From positions 310,001 through 374,000 of the forward strand of contig NZ_BAAAIV010000012.1 in the NCBI RefSeq assembly GCF_039526245.1: 64,000 bases of DNA, in the 5' to 3' direction. Under the pieces are notes generated by a model. The model was given only the letters and a program-made list of their open reading frames with translations. It ran no database searches and was not told the DNA's origin. The stretch comes from Arthrobacter_H rhombi. GTDB taxonomy: Bacteria > Actinomycetota > Actinomycetes > Actinomycetales > Micrococcaceae. Positions 35,441 through 43,901 of the stretch are shown here, piece after piece. The translations under genes were made by a program, and so were the position numbers. Position 1 is the first letter of the stretch; each line of letters opens with the position of its first letter.

Positions 35441-36777
35441 GCGCCCCGCAGCCAGGCGGCACCGCCGCCGCAGATCGTGAGGGCAACCTGCTGGATCCGG
35501 TCGACGCGGCCATCGCCGCGATGGCCGCCGGGCGCCCCGTCGTCGTCGTCGATGACGAGGACCGGGAGAACGAGGGCGACATCATCTTCGCCGCCGAATT
35601 CGCCACCCCCGAACTGATGGGCTGGACCATCCGGCACTCCTCGGGCGTGCTGTGCGTCCCGATGCCGGGCGAACGGGCCGACCGGCTCGGCCTGCCACCC
35701 ATGGTGGAGCACAACCAGGACGCCAAGGGCACCGCCTACACGGTCTCCTGCGACGCTGCGGCCGGGGTCACCACCGGCATCAGCGGCGCCGACCGCGCTC
35801 TGACGGCACGCATCCTCGCCGATCCGGGCAGCGACCAGGGCTCCATCAACCGGCCCGGCCACATGTTCCCGCTGCGCGCCGTCGACGGCGGCGTCCTGCA
35901 ACGCCGGGGCCACACCGAAGCCAGCGTGGACTTGTGCCGGCTGGCCGGGGTGCAGCCGGTCGGGGTGATCGCCGAACTCGTGCACGACGACGGCACCATG
36001 ATGCGGGTGCCCGCGCTGCGGGCCTTCGCCGACGAGTTCTCCATCCCGTTGATCAGCATCGAGGACCTGGCAGCCCACCTGGAGGATCACGGGGCCACGG
36101 CACCGGAACCGGCCAGCTCCTCCGCGGTGCTCGGCGGACCCGTGGTGGCGGTACCCACCGCCCACGGGACGTTTGCCGTGCAGGCCTGGACCGAACGCGA
36201 CAGCGGCCAGGAACACCTGGTGCTCACCGCCCCGACCCCCCAGCATGCAGGAGGCGAGGCCCCGCTGGTGCGCCTGCACTCCGAGTGCCTCACCGGGGAC
36301 GTCTTCGGTTCGTACCGCTGCGATTGCGGTGAACAGCTCGACGCCGCGTTGGCCGCCATCGCCGCATCCGGGGGGACCGTCGTCTACCTGCGCGGACACG
36401 AGGGCCGTGGCATCGGCTTGGCCAACAAGATCCGCGCGTACTCGCTGCAGGACGGCGGGGCGGACACGGTCCAGGCCAACGAACAACTCGGCCTGCCCGT
36501 GGACGCCCGGCGCTACGACGCGGCGGCGGCCATCCTCCACGGCCTGGGGCTGGAGCGGATCCGGCTGATCACCAACAACCCGCTGAAGGCCAGCTGGTTG
36601 CGCGCGGCGGGCATCGACGTCGCCTCCCTGGTCCCCAGTACGATTGCGGCCCGACCGGAAAACACCAGGTACCTGCAGACCAAACGCGAACGCATGTCCC
36701 ACCAGATCCTGGCCGAGGCGTTCACCGCGGCCACCCCCGATACCCCCGAAACATCCACCACGAAGGAGAACCACTGA
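35437..36777 (+). CDS. ribBA: Bifunctional DHBP synthase / GTP cyclohydrolase II
   Basis: 446 residues. The N-terminal half makes dihydroxybutanone phosphate from ribulose-5-phosphate: VDDEDRENEGDII (residues 38-50) and INRPGHMFPLRA. The C-terminal half opens GTP: zinc cysteines in HSECLTGDVFGSYRCDCGEQL (about 281-301), and YLRGHEGRGIGLANK with the catalytic arginine. Both feed lumazine synthase. A short Ala/Pro linker near residue 225 joins the domains. Overlaps ribE by four bases and ribH by one. Confidence 0.96.
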   Translation: MSAPQPGGTAAADREGNLLDPVDAAIAAMAAGRPVVVVDDEDRENEGDIIFAAEFATPELMGWTIRHSSGVLCVPMPGERADRLGLPPMVEHNQDAKGTAYTVSCDAAAGVTTGISGADRALTARILADPGSDQGSINRPGHMFPLRAVDGGVLQRRGHTEASVDLCRLAGVQPVGVIAELVHDDGTMMRVPALRAFADEFSIPLISIEDLAAHLEDHGATAPEPASSSAVLGGPVVAVPTAHGTFAVQAWTERDSGQEHLVLTAPTPQHAGGEAPLVRLHSECLTGDVFGSYRCDCGEQLDAALAAIAASGGTVVYLRGHEGRGIGLANKIRAYSLQDGGADTVQANEQLGLPVDARRYDAAAAILHGLGLERIRLITNNPLKASWLRAAGIDVASLVPSTIAARPENTRYLQTKRERMSHQILAEAFTAATPDTPETSTTKENH

Positions 36778-37259
36778 TGAGCGGACACGGAGCACCCACC
36801 ACCGGAACGGAGCAGCTGGCGGCCGCCGGACGGGCCGGACTGAGCGCCGTCATCGTCGCGGCCAGCTGGCACCAGGAGGTCATGGACGGACTCGTCGACG
36901 GGGCCTTGCGGGCGGCAGCCGACGCGGGCATCTCGGCACCGGAGGTTATCCGCGTTCCGGGGACCTTCGAGCTCCCCGTCGCCGCGGCACGCTTCGCCCA
37001 CAACTTCGACGCCGTCGTGGCCCTGGGCGTGGTCATCCGCGGGGGCACCCCGCATTTCGATTTCGTCTGCCAGGGCGCGACGGCGGGGCTCACCGATGTC
37101 TCGGTGCGCACCGGCACCCCGGTCGGCTTCGGGGTCCTCACCTGCGACACCGAGCAGCAGGCCCTGGACCGTGCCGGCCTCCCCGGATCGGTGGAGGACA
37201 AGGGACACGAGGCCATGTCCGCGGCACTGCTGACCGCCCTGGTGCTCTCGGGCAAGTAG
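36777..37259 (+). CDS. ribH: 6,7-dimethyl-8-ribityllumazine synthase
   Basis: 160 residues; joins the RibBA and RibD pathway products into lumazine. Family features: VAASWHQEVMDGLVDGAL, VPGTFELPVAAARFA, VALGVVIRGGTPHFDFVCQ with the catalytic histidine, and GVLTCDTEQQALDRAG. Expected to form an icosahedral shell. AAGGAGAA precedes its ATG, which overlaps the ribBA stop (TGATG). Last gene of the riboswitch operon; a long hairpin follows. Confidence 0.96.
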   Translation: MSGHGAPTTGTEQLAAAGRAGLSAVIVAASWHQEVMDGLVDGALRAAADAGISAPEVIRVPGTFELPVAAARFAHNFDAVVALGVVIRGGTPHFDFVCQGATAGLTDVSVRTGTPVGFGVLTCDTEQQALDRAGLPGSVEDKGHEAMSAALLTALVLSGK

Positions 37260-37268
37260 CAGGCCCCC

Positions 37269-37327
37269 GGCCGCCATCCCGCTCGTCGCTTTCGTCACAT
37301 TGAAAGAGGCGAGTCGGGACGGCGGCC
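37269..37327 (+). terminator. Long hairpin ending the rib operon
   Basis: Two arms of about 25 bases (37269-37293 and 37302-37327) pair almost fully, with a few mismatches, around an 8-base loop. It starts ten bases after the ribH stop and has no U-tract. Its right arm reaches into the region where the hisE -35 would lie, so the two signals are packed together. Confidence 0.7.
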
Positions 37328-37337
37328 CCCCAACGGC

Positions 37338-37343
37338 TACCCT
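37338..37343 (+). promoter_or_regulatory. -10 box TACCCT for leaderless hisE
   Basis: TACCCT ends six bases before the GTG at 37350. The GGGG touching the GTG is too close to be a ribosome site. Confidence 0.5.
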
Positions 37344-37349
37344 TGAGGG

Positions 37350-37613
37350 GTGAAAACCTTTGACACCCTCTTTGCCGAATTGGCCGACAAGGCACGGGAA
37401 CGCCCCACGGGCTCCCGCACCATTGCGGAGCTGGATTCGGGTGTCCATGGCATCGGCAAGAAGATCGTGGAGGAAGCGGCCGAAGTCTGGATGGCCGCCG
37501 AATACGAGACCGATGCAGAAGCCGCGGAGGAGATCTCCCAGTTGCTCTACCACCTGCAGGTGATGATGCTGGCCAAGGGCCTGTCGCTCGAGGACGTCTA
37601 CAAGCATCTCTAG
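37350..37613 (+). CDS. hisE: Phosphoribosyl-ATP pyrophosphatase
   Basis: 87 residues from GTG. Second step of histidine synthesis. The all-alpha NTP-pyrophosphatase core is seen in FAELADKARERPTGSRTI, GIGKKIVEEAAEVWMAAE (metal-binding EExxE type) and EEISQLLYHLQVMML. As in other actinobacteria it is a separate gene just before hisG rather than fused to hisI. Likely leaderless. Confidence 0.95.
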   Translation: MKTFDTLFAELADKARERPTGSRTIAELDSGVHGIGKKIVEEAAEVWMAAEYETDAEAAEEISQLLYHLQVMMLAKGLSLEDVYKHL

Positions 37614-37700
37614 CCGCCACACCCGCCACCGGCGGGACGGGCGGCACGTGATGCCACAGTACCGATGACCAGCACAGCCAGCACAGAAAAGAGCACCTGA

Positions 37701-38549
37701 ATGTTGCGAGTAGCCGTACCGAACAAGGGCGCCCTCTCCGAGGCAGCCACCGCCATGCTCAACGAATCCGGATACCGCCAGCGCCGCGACAACCGCGAAC
37801 TGGTCATGGTCGACCCGGACAACGACGTCGAATTCTTCTACCTTCGCCCCCGCGACATCGCCGTCTACGTGGGACGCGGCATCCTCGATGTCGGCATCAC
37901 CGGACGCGATCTCTTCCTGGACGCCGGGGTCAATGGCGACGCCGAGGAACTGTTGCCCCTGGGCCTGGGCGCCTCGACGTTCCGCTTTGCCGGACCCGTC
38001 GGCGACTTCTCCTCGGTCGGCCAGCTCAACGGCAAGCGCATCGCCACCAGCTACGACGGCCTGCTGCGTGACTTCCTGGACCGCGAGGGCATCGACGCTT
38101 CCGTCGTCCGCCTCGACGGCGCCGTGGAGTCCTCGGTCCGGCTCGGCGTGGCCGACGCCATCGCCGACGTCGTGGAGACCGGCAGCACCCTGCGTGCCGC
38201 CGGCATGGAGACCTTCGGGGACCCCATCCTCGAGTCCGAGGCCGTACTGATCGGGCGCACGGGGGAGAACCCCCACGGCCTGGAGATCCTCACCCGGCGC
38301 CTCCAGGGCGTGCTGGTGGCCCGCCGCTACGCCATGCTGGACTACGACATCCGCAAGGACCTGGTCGAACGGGCGTGCGCCCTGACCCCGGGCCTGGAAT
38401 CCCCGACCGTCTCCCCGCTGCAGGACGGCGATTGGGTGGCCGTGCGCTCCATGGTCAAGCAGGCCCAGGCCAACAACATCATGGACGAGCTCTACGAGCT
38501 GGGCGCCCGCGCCATCCTGGTGACCAACATCCACGCCATCCGCATCTAA
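37701..38549 (+). CDS. hisG: ATP phosphoribosyltransferase, long form
   Basis: 282 residues; first, feedback-controlled step of histidine synthesis. The N-terminal MLRVAVPNKGALSEAA, the PRPP-binding ADAIADVVETGSTLRAAG, and a C-terminal ACT-like regulatory domain (from about residue 210, ending ILVTNIHAIRI) identify the long form that binds histidine itself and needs no HisZ. It follows hisE after 87 bases with no clear terminator and precedes hisF by 13 bases. Confidence 0.96.
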   Translation: MLRVAVPNKGALSEAATAMLNESGYRQRRDNRELVMVDPDNDVEFFYLRPRDIAVYVGRGILDVGITGRDLFLDAGVNGDAEELLPLGLGASTFRFAGPVGDFSSVGQLNGKRIATSYDGLLRDFLDREGIDASVVRLDGAVESSVRLGVADAIADVVETGSTLRAAGMETFGDPILESEAVLIGRTGENPHGLEILTRRLQGVLVARRYAMLDYDIRKDLVERACALTPGLESPTVSPLQDGDWVAVRSMVKQAQANNIMDELYELGARAILVTNIHAIRI

Positions 38550-38562
38550 AGAGGACCACCCC

Positions 38563-39333
38563 GTGAGCGTAGCCATCCGTGTCATCCCCTGTCTCGACGT
38601 CGATGCAGGGCGCGTCGTGAAGGGTGTGAACTTCGAGGGCCTGCGCGATGCGGGGGACCCGGTCGAGTTGGCCAAACGCTACAACGCAGCCGGCGCCGAC
38701 GAGCTGACCTTCCTGGACGTGACCGCCAGCTCGGGCAACCGCGAGACCACCTTCGACGTCGTGCGCACCACCGCCGAAGAGGTCTTCATCCCGCTCACCG
38801 TCGGCGGCGGGGTCCGCTCCGCTGACGACGTCGACCGGCTGCTCCGGGCCGGCGCCGACAAGGCTTCGATCAACACGGCAGCCGTGGAGCGGCCCGAGGT
38901 CATCCGCGAGATCACCCACCGCTTCGGATCCCAGGTCCTGGTCCTGTCCCTGGACGCCCGCCGCAGCAACGACCCCTCATTGCCGTCCGGTTTCGAGGTC
39001 ACCACCCATGGGGGACGCACCGGGTCGGGCAGGGACGCCATCGAGTGGGCGCGCGAGGCCGCCGAGAGCGGCGTCGGCGAGATCCTGCTGAATTCGATCG
39101 ACGCAGACGGCACCAAGGAGGGCTTCGACGTCGAGATGATCGCCGCCGTCAGGGCCGCGGTCCACGTGCCGATCATCGCCTCCGGCGGTGCCGGTGACCC
39201 CTCGCATTTTCCCGCGGCCATTGCCGCCGGGGCCGACGCGGTCCTCGCCGCGTCGATCTTCCATTTCGGCCCGGTCGACATGATCGCGCGGGTCAAACAG
39301 GCCATCAAGGAGGCAGGCCATCCTGTTCGCTGA
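38563..39333 (+). CDS. hisF: Imidazole glycerol phosphate synthase, cyclase subunit
   Basis: 256 residues from GTG with AGAGGA upstream. With HisH it makes imidazole-glycerol phosphate and AICAR. TIM-barrel motifs: RVIPCLDVDAGRVVKG with the catalytic aspartate, FLDVTAS, VGGGVRSADDVDRLL, and the second catalytic aspartate in LLNSIDADGTKEG. hisH and hisA are not in this window. Its 3' end carries the best ribosome site for the next gene. Confidence 0.96.
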   Translation: MSVAIRVIPCLDVDAGRVVKGVNFEGLRDAGDPVELAKRYNAAGADELTFLDVTASSGNRETTFDVVRTTAEEVFIPLTVGGGVRSADDVDRLLRAGADKASINTAAVERPEVIREITHRFGSQVLVLSLDARRSNDPSLPSGFEVTTHGGRTGSGRDAIEWAREAAESGVGEILLNSIDADGTKEGFDVEMIAAVRAAVHVPIIASGGAGDPSHFPAAIAAGADAVLAASIFHFGPVDMIARVKQAIKEAGHPVR

Positions 39334-39355
39334 ACCAGAAGAGCTTGACCGGCTG

Positions 39356-40075
39356 ATGGATGCCGCCTGGCCGGCCCTGGAGAAAAGTGCCCTCGGCGGG
39401 TGGACCTTGAGGTTCTCCGCCGGCATCACCCAACGGGCCAATTCCGTCCTGCCGATCGCCATGCCCAACGACCTCGAGGCGGCCGTCGCCGAGGTCGAGA
39501 CGCGCAGCGCCGCACGGTGGCTGAACTCCATATTCCAGATCAGCCCGGCAGCCCAACCCGCCGACCTGGACGACTACCTGGCCGCCCGCGGCTACACGGT
39601 GGGCACCCCCACCCTGGTGCAGGTAATGGATTCCACCGAGCTCGGACGGTTCGCGGACATCGAACCGGATCCGCGCATCGAGTTCTCCGACGAGCCCTCG
39701 CAGGAGTGGCTCGAGGTGTTCTGGTACCAGGATGGGCCGGCGGCACCGGATGACCGTGAGGTCTCCCGCCGGATCCTCAAGGGATCACCTGCCGTCTACG
39801 TCGGGATCCGGGTGGACGGGCGCATCGAGTCGATCGCCCGCATGGCCGTGGTGGGGGAGTACGCCGGCATCTACTGCGTGACCACCCGTCCCGAGGCCCG
39901 TCGCCGGGGCTACTCCCGGATGATCATGGAGGCCGTCCTGCACGAGGCGTACCGTCGGGTCCTCGGTGGGGTCTGGCTGCAGGTCCGCGAATCCAACGTG
40001 GGCGCGATCGTCCTCTACAACTCCCTGGGTTTCAGTACCGCGTCGAGCTACCACTACCGCACCCGCAGCCTGTAG
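39356..40075 (+). CDS. GNAT acetyltransferase
   Basis: 239 residues from the first ATG. A C-terminal GNAT domain (about 120-235) has the acetyl-CoA loop TTRPEARRRGYSRMIM and the Y-containing end VGAIVLYNSLGFSTASSYHY; the N-terminal half is a second, degenerate GNAT-like domain with WTLRFSAGITQRANSV, seen in actinobacterial two-domain acetyltransferases. The ATG has no good ribosome site. AAGGAGGC at 39307-39314 points to an in-frame CTG at 39323, eight bases away and inside hisF, giving 11 more residues (FAEPEELDRLM). Substrate unknown. Confidence 0.82.
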   Translation: MDAAWPALEKSALGGWTLRFSAGITQRANSVLPIAMPNDLEAAVAEVETRSAARWLNSIFQISPAAQPADLDDYLAARGYTVGTPTLVQVMDSTELGRFADIEPDPRIEFSDEPSQEWLEVFWYQDGPAAPDDREVSRRILKGSPAVYVGIRVDGRIESIARMAVVGEYAGIYCVTTRPEARRRGYSRMIMEAVLHEAYRRVLGGVWLQVRESNVGAIVLYNSLGFSTASSYHYRTRSL

Positions 40076-40105
40076 GGGCCGGGCCGTGTGCCCACGCGGT
40101 TGACC

Positions 40106-40741
40106 TCAGGGCAGGGTGCTGGAGAACAGGGCCAATGCGTCCTCGGACCCCTCGAAGGTGACGAGCGCGTGGTTCCGCCGACCGTTGGCGTGCATCATCA
40201 ACTCGCCGGGGACCCCGGTGATCGCCACCGACGTCGCCGCCTTGCGGACCACATGACGCTGCCCATCGGGACGACGCAGGATGACCCCCACGTCGACTCC
40301 GCGGTAATAAAGGGCCGCCCTGCGGATCAGCGCCTCCCACAACACTTCCGAGTATTCGTCGTCGAGCACGCGCGGGGCCCACCGGTCCACGCCGCGCCTG
40401 ACATCCTCCGTGTGCACGAAGTACTCGATGAGGTTGGCTGCATGCTCCACCGCGGGGAGCCCCAGGGGCGACCAGGGTGCGGGGCCGCGGCGGAAGCGGT
40501 CAACGAGTTCGGCGTAGTGCCCCGGATCCTCGGCGCGTCGTGCCAGCCGGTCCAAGCGCCGTTCCATGGGCGCCTGCAGCGGACTGATGGCCAGGCCTGC
40601 AGCCCAGGGGCTGTGCTCGCGGAGCACCAGATGCGCGGCCAGGTGCCGGGTCTTCCAACCAGCGCACAGCGTCTCCTCGTCGGGCCCAGCAGCCTGCAGG
40701 ACTTCGGCGAGGACTTCACGTGACGGGGGTACGTATCGCAT
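40106..40741 (-). CDS. TIGR03085 family metal-binding protein (DinB-like fold)
   Basis: 211 residues. N-terminal helix pair RYVPPSREVLAEVLQAAGPD, LCAGWKTRHLAAHLVLREH and the later segment HAANLIEYFVHTEDVRRG carry the histidines that bind metal in the DinB/mycothiol-dependent fold; these define TIGR03085. The C-terminal part (from about 140) is a strand-rich SCP2-like region, VAITGVPGELMMHANGR. Function unknown, possibly thiol-dependent chemistry. Divergent from hisI; ATG sits seven bases after -10 box TAGTTT. Confidence 0.82.
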   Translation of the reverse strand: MRYVPPSREVLAEVLQAAGPDEETLCAGWKTRHLAAHLVLREHSPWAAGLAISPLQAPMERRLDRLARRAEDPGHYAELVDRFRRGPAPWSPLGLPAVEHAANLIEYFVHTEDVRRGVDRWAPRVLDDEYSEVLWEALIRRAALYYRGVDVGVILRRPDGQRHVVRKAATSVAITGVPGELMMHANGRRNHALVTFEGSEDALALFSSTLP

Positions 40742-40748
40742 TACCTTG

Positions 40749-40827
40749 AAACTAGCACGATCCCGGGCCCATGGAAGGGTTTGCCGGTGTCGCGGACTGC
40801 GTGGCGCGGGGCCCGGGCCACTAGACT
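40749..40827. promoter_or_regulatory. Divergent leaderless promoters for TIGR03085 gene and hisI
   Basis: Minus-strand -10 TAGTTT (40749-40754) and plus-strand -10 TAGACT (40822-40827) each end seven bases before the start codon of their gene (40741 and 40835). Neither gene has a Shine-Dalgarno. Confidence 0.6.
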
Positions 40828-40834
40828 GGACACG

Positions 40835-41233
40835 ATGCCGCAGAACCCAGACCCCCAGCCCACGGAACCTGCCCTCGACCCGGGGATCGCCGCCGGACTC
40901 AAACGCGACGCCGACGGCCTCGTGGCGGCCATCATCCAACAGCACGACACCTCCGAGGTGCTCATGCTCGGATGGATGGACGACGAGGCATTGCGCCGCA
41001 CCCTCACCTCGGGACGGGTCACCTTCTGGTCCAGGTCCCGGCAGGAATACTGGCGCAAGGGCGACACCTCAGGCCACCAGCAACTCGTCCGATCGGTCGC
41101 CCGCGACTGCGACGGCGACGCCCTGCTGATCCAGGTCCACCAGATCGGGGCCGCGTGCCACACGGGAACCCGCACCTGCTTCGAGGGCCGCGACATCCCG
41201 GCGGTCCAGGGCCCGGACCCGGACCACGCCTAG
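40835..41233 (+). CDS. hisI: Phosphoribosyl-AMP cyclohydrolase
   Basis: 132 residues; third step of histidine synthesis. Motifs: EVLMLGWMDDEALRRTL, GRVTFWSRSRQEYWRKG, and the metal-binding ARDCDGDALL, GAACHTGTRTCF with the zinc cysteines. The first 18 residues are a variable Pro-rich tail. Separate from hisE. Read from a leaderless-type promoter and followed after 32 bases by trpE. Confidence 0.95.
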   Translation: MPQNPDPQPTEPALDPGIAAGLKRDADGLVAAIIQQHDTSEVLMLGWMDDEALRRTLTSGRVTFWSRSRQEYWRKGDTSGHQQLVRSVARDCDGDALLIQVHQIGAACHTGTRTCFEGRDIPAVQGPDPDHA

Positions 41234-41265
41234 ACCCGCCGACCACGCAAGGAAACCAGTACAGC

Positions 41266-42822
41266 ATGCAAGAATTCGGTGTCATTTCCCCCACGCTCGA
41301 GCAGTTCAGGGAGCTCGCGCGGAACCGCAGCGTCATCCCCGTGAACCTGCGCGTGCTGGCCGACACGCTGACGCCCATCGCCGTCTACGAACGCCTCGCC
41401 GGTGGCCGCGCCGGCACCTTCCTCATGGAGAGCGCGGCCGCCGGCGGGGTCTGGAGCCGGTTTTCGTTCATCGGATGTGACTCCCGGGCCACCCTGACCA
41501 CCCGTGACGGGCGGGCGCATTGGCTGGGTTCGCCACCGGCCGGCGTGCCCACCGAGGGCAGCCCGGTGGAGGTCCTGCGCGACACGATCGCGATGCTGCG
41601 CACCGAACCGCTGGACGGCCTGCCGCCCTTCACCTCGGGCATGGTCGGTTTCGTCGGCTGGGAAAGCGTCAGGCACTGGGAACGGCTTCCCGACCCGCCG
41701 CCGGATGACCTGGGGCTGCCCGAACTGGCCATGAACCTGGTCAGCGACATGGCCGTGGTGGACAACCGCGACTCAACGGTCACGCTGATCGCCAACGCCA
41801 TCAACCAGGATGGTGCCGACACCGGCGTCGACGCGGCCTATCACGACGCCGTCGGGCGCCTGCGCTCCATGCTTGACGGGCTCACCGTTCCGGCCCCCGG
41901 CTCGGCGTCCGTCTTCTCCGGAACCCAGGTCCCCTCGGCGGAACTCATGGAAGCGGTGACCCACAGCTGGGACGAGGACGGTTACCGGCAGGCGATCCTG
42001 CGCGGCAAGGAGGCCATCGTCGACGGCGAGGTCTTCCAGGTGGTGGTCTCGCGGCGCTTCGAGCTCGAATGCACTGCCGACCCGCTGGACGTCTACCGGA
42101 TCCTGCGCACGACCAACCCCAGCCCCTACATGTACCTGTACAACCTCCAGGATTCCGACGGCGGTGCCTACGCCATCGTCGGATCCTCGCCGGAGGCGCT
42201 GGTCACCGTGAACGACCGGGACGTCGTGACCCATCCGATTGCCGGTTCCAGGCCGCGTGGGGTGACCTACGAAGAGGACCACCTGCACGAAAAGGACCTG
42301 CTCTCCGACGAGAAGGAACGTGCCGAGCACCTCATGCTCGTGGACCTGAGCCGCAACGACCTGTCCAAGGTCTGCGAACCGGGCACGGTGGAAGTCACCC
42401 AGTTCATGGAGGTCGAGCGCTTCAGCCACATCATGCATCTCGTCTCCAACGTGGTGGGGCGGCTCGACGCCGCGTCGACGGCCTACGACGTCCTGGCGGC
42501 GACCTTCCCCGCGGGAACGCTGTCCGGGGCCCCGAAGCCACGCGCCCTGCGCCTGCTGGACGAGTTCGAGCCCCACCGACGTGGCGTCTACGGCGGTGTC
42601 GTGGGCTACCTGGATTTCGCCGGCGACATGGACATGGCCATTGCCATCAGGTCGGCACTGCTCAAGGACGGGCGTGCCTACATCCAAGCCGGGGGAGGGA
42701 TCGTCGCCGACTCGGAGGTCGACGCGGAAGCCCAGGAAAGCATCAACAAGGCAGCAGCACCGATGCGTGCCGTCTGGGCGGCGCGCACGCTGCGTCCGGC
42801 CGTCGCCGAGGAGGAAGCATGA
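41266..42822 (+). CDS. trpE: Anthranilate synthase component I
   Basis: 518 residues. Makes anthranilate from chorismate, the first committed step to tryptophan. The feedback-site element FLMESAA (LLES-like) lies near residue 45; the catalytic half has HPIAGSRPRG, DEKERAEHLMLVDLSRNDL, VERFSHIMHLVSNVVG and GTLSGAPKPRAL. The glutaminase partner trpG is not in the window. AAGGAAA lies upstream, and the stop overlaps the next membrane gene by ATGA. Confidence 0.96.
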   Translation: MQEFGVISPTLEQFRELARNRSVIPVNLRVLADTLTPIAVYERLAGGRAGTFLMESAAAGGVWSRFSFIGCDSRATLTTRDGRAHWLGSPPAGVPTEGSPVEVLRDTIAMLRTEPLDGLPPFTSGMVGFVGWESVRHWERLPDPPPDDLGLPELAMNLVSDMAVVDNRDSTVTLIANAINQDGADTGVDAAYHDAVGRLRSMLDGLTVPAPGSASVFSGTQVPSAELMEAVTHSWDEDGYRQAILRGKEAIVDGEVFQVVVSRRFELECTADPLDVYRILRTTNPSPYMYLYNLQDSDGGAYAIVGSSPEALVTVNDRDVVTHPIAGSRPRGVTYEEDHLHEKDLLSDEKERAEHLMLVDLSRNDLSKVCEPGTVEVTQFMEVERFSHIMHLVSNVVGRLDAASTAYDVLAATFPAGTLSGAPKPRALRLLDEFEPHRRGVYGGVVGYLDFAGDMDMAIAIRSALLKDGRAYIQAGGGIVADSEVDAEAQESINKAAAPMRAVWAARTLRPAVAEEEA

Positions 42823-43508
42823 GCACCATCCACACCCCCACCGAACCGCAACGCAGCACCGGGAGCCGGTGGATGTCCAAGCGCTTCGTCGTGTTCGCCG
42901 GGGTCATCGGGGGCATCGCCGGGCTGGCCATGAGCACGCGGACGTGGATCCACGTCGTGCCGGCCCAGGGCGCCATCAACGTCCAGGAATTCGACGTCTC
43001 CGGCAAGGACGCGGCCACCGCCGTTGCCGCGTTGGCAGTGGTCGCCCTGGCGGGTTCCGTCGCAGCAGCCATCGCCGGTCGACTGGCGCGCTGGATCATC
43101 GCCGTCCTGGTCCTGCTCTCCGGGCTGGGCATCACCGCTTCCGCGCTGTCCGCGTTGTCGAACCCCATTGCAGCTTCCGTGTCGAAGGTCGGTGACGCGG
43201 CGGGAACCATGCGGATCCAGGGCGACTACCAGGTGACCTTCTGGCCCTGGCTGACCGTCATCATCGGCGTCTGGATCATGGCTTCGGCCATCTGGCTCGC
43301 CGTGGCCGGCCGGCGGTGGAAGACCAGCCGCAAATACACTCCGGCAGCGGCAGCGACCGGCGAAAGCACCGAAGCAGCCCGGGCGACGGCGCCAACGACC
43401 TCCGGCCAGGAGGGCGACGCCCCGGGGGAGCAGCCCGACGATTCGGGTTCCCTGGACGAAATCGACGGCTGGGACAGCCTCTCGCGGGGCGAAGACCCCA
43501 CCCGGTGA
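42819..43508 (+). CDS. Trp biosynthesis-associated membrane protein
   Basis: 229 residues with four membrane segments (about 20-38, 65-85, 92-112 and 142-165) and an acidic disordered C-terminal tail of about 55 residues. This is the actinobacterial family found beside trpE (TIGR02234 type); its function is unknown. Translation is coupled to trpE through ATGA. The segment STRTWIHVV after the first helix is typical of the family. Confidence 0.85.
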   Translation: MSTIHTPTEPQRSTGSRWMSKRFVVFAGVIGGIAGLAMSTRTWIHVVPAQGAINVQEFDVSGKDAATAVAALAVVALAGSVAAAIAGRLARWIIAVLVLLSGLGITASALSALSNPIAASVSKVGDAAGTMRIQGDYQVTFWPWLTVIIGVWIMASAIWLAVAGRRWKTSRKYTPAAAATGESTEAARATAPTTSGQEGDAPGEQPDDSGSLDEIDGWDSLSRGEDPTR

Positions 43509-43629
43509 CGCGGGGCGGCCGTGCCCGTCGCAACATGGCGGCATCACGCCGAAAAGAGTGGCAGAATAGTAACCAGTTTGGCCCGGCACGACACCGGGAT
43601 ACCTGAGGCACCGAGGAGTAGATCAAAAC

Positions 43630-43899
43630 ATGGCAAGCAACGTGACCGCCCGGAACGCAGAGGGTCTTGACCCGGTTCTCACCGAACCTGTCGGCCACGG
43701 CAACAGCATTGCCGCCTGGACGGCAGTCGGCGTCATGCTCATCGGAACGCTCGTTGGGTGCATTGCCTTCGCCCTGCACGCCGCACTGGGCGTCTACATC
43801 GGCATTGCCATCATCGTCATCGGCCTGATCGCCGGCGGCGTCATGCGCCAGATCGGCTTCGGCGTCGGTGGCCACCGTTCGAACGGAAACGGCCACTAG
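43630..43899 (+). CDS. Small HGxxPAAW-type membrane protein
   Basis: 89 residues. A motif HGNSIAAW (residues 23-30) just before two membrane helices (about 30-50 and 52-72) matches the HGxxPAAW family of small membrane proteins seen in Arthrobacter-type trp clusters. The C-terminus is Gly/His/Asn-rich. GAGGAG precedes the ATG. The gene ends two bases before trpC starts. Function unknown. Confidence 0.8.
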   Translation: MASNVTARNAEGLDPVLTEPVGHGNSIAAWTAVGVMLIGTLVGCIAFALHAALGVYIGIAIIVIGLIAGGVMRQIGFGVGGHRSNGNGH

Positions 43900-43901
43900 G
43901 A

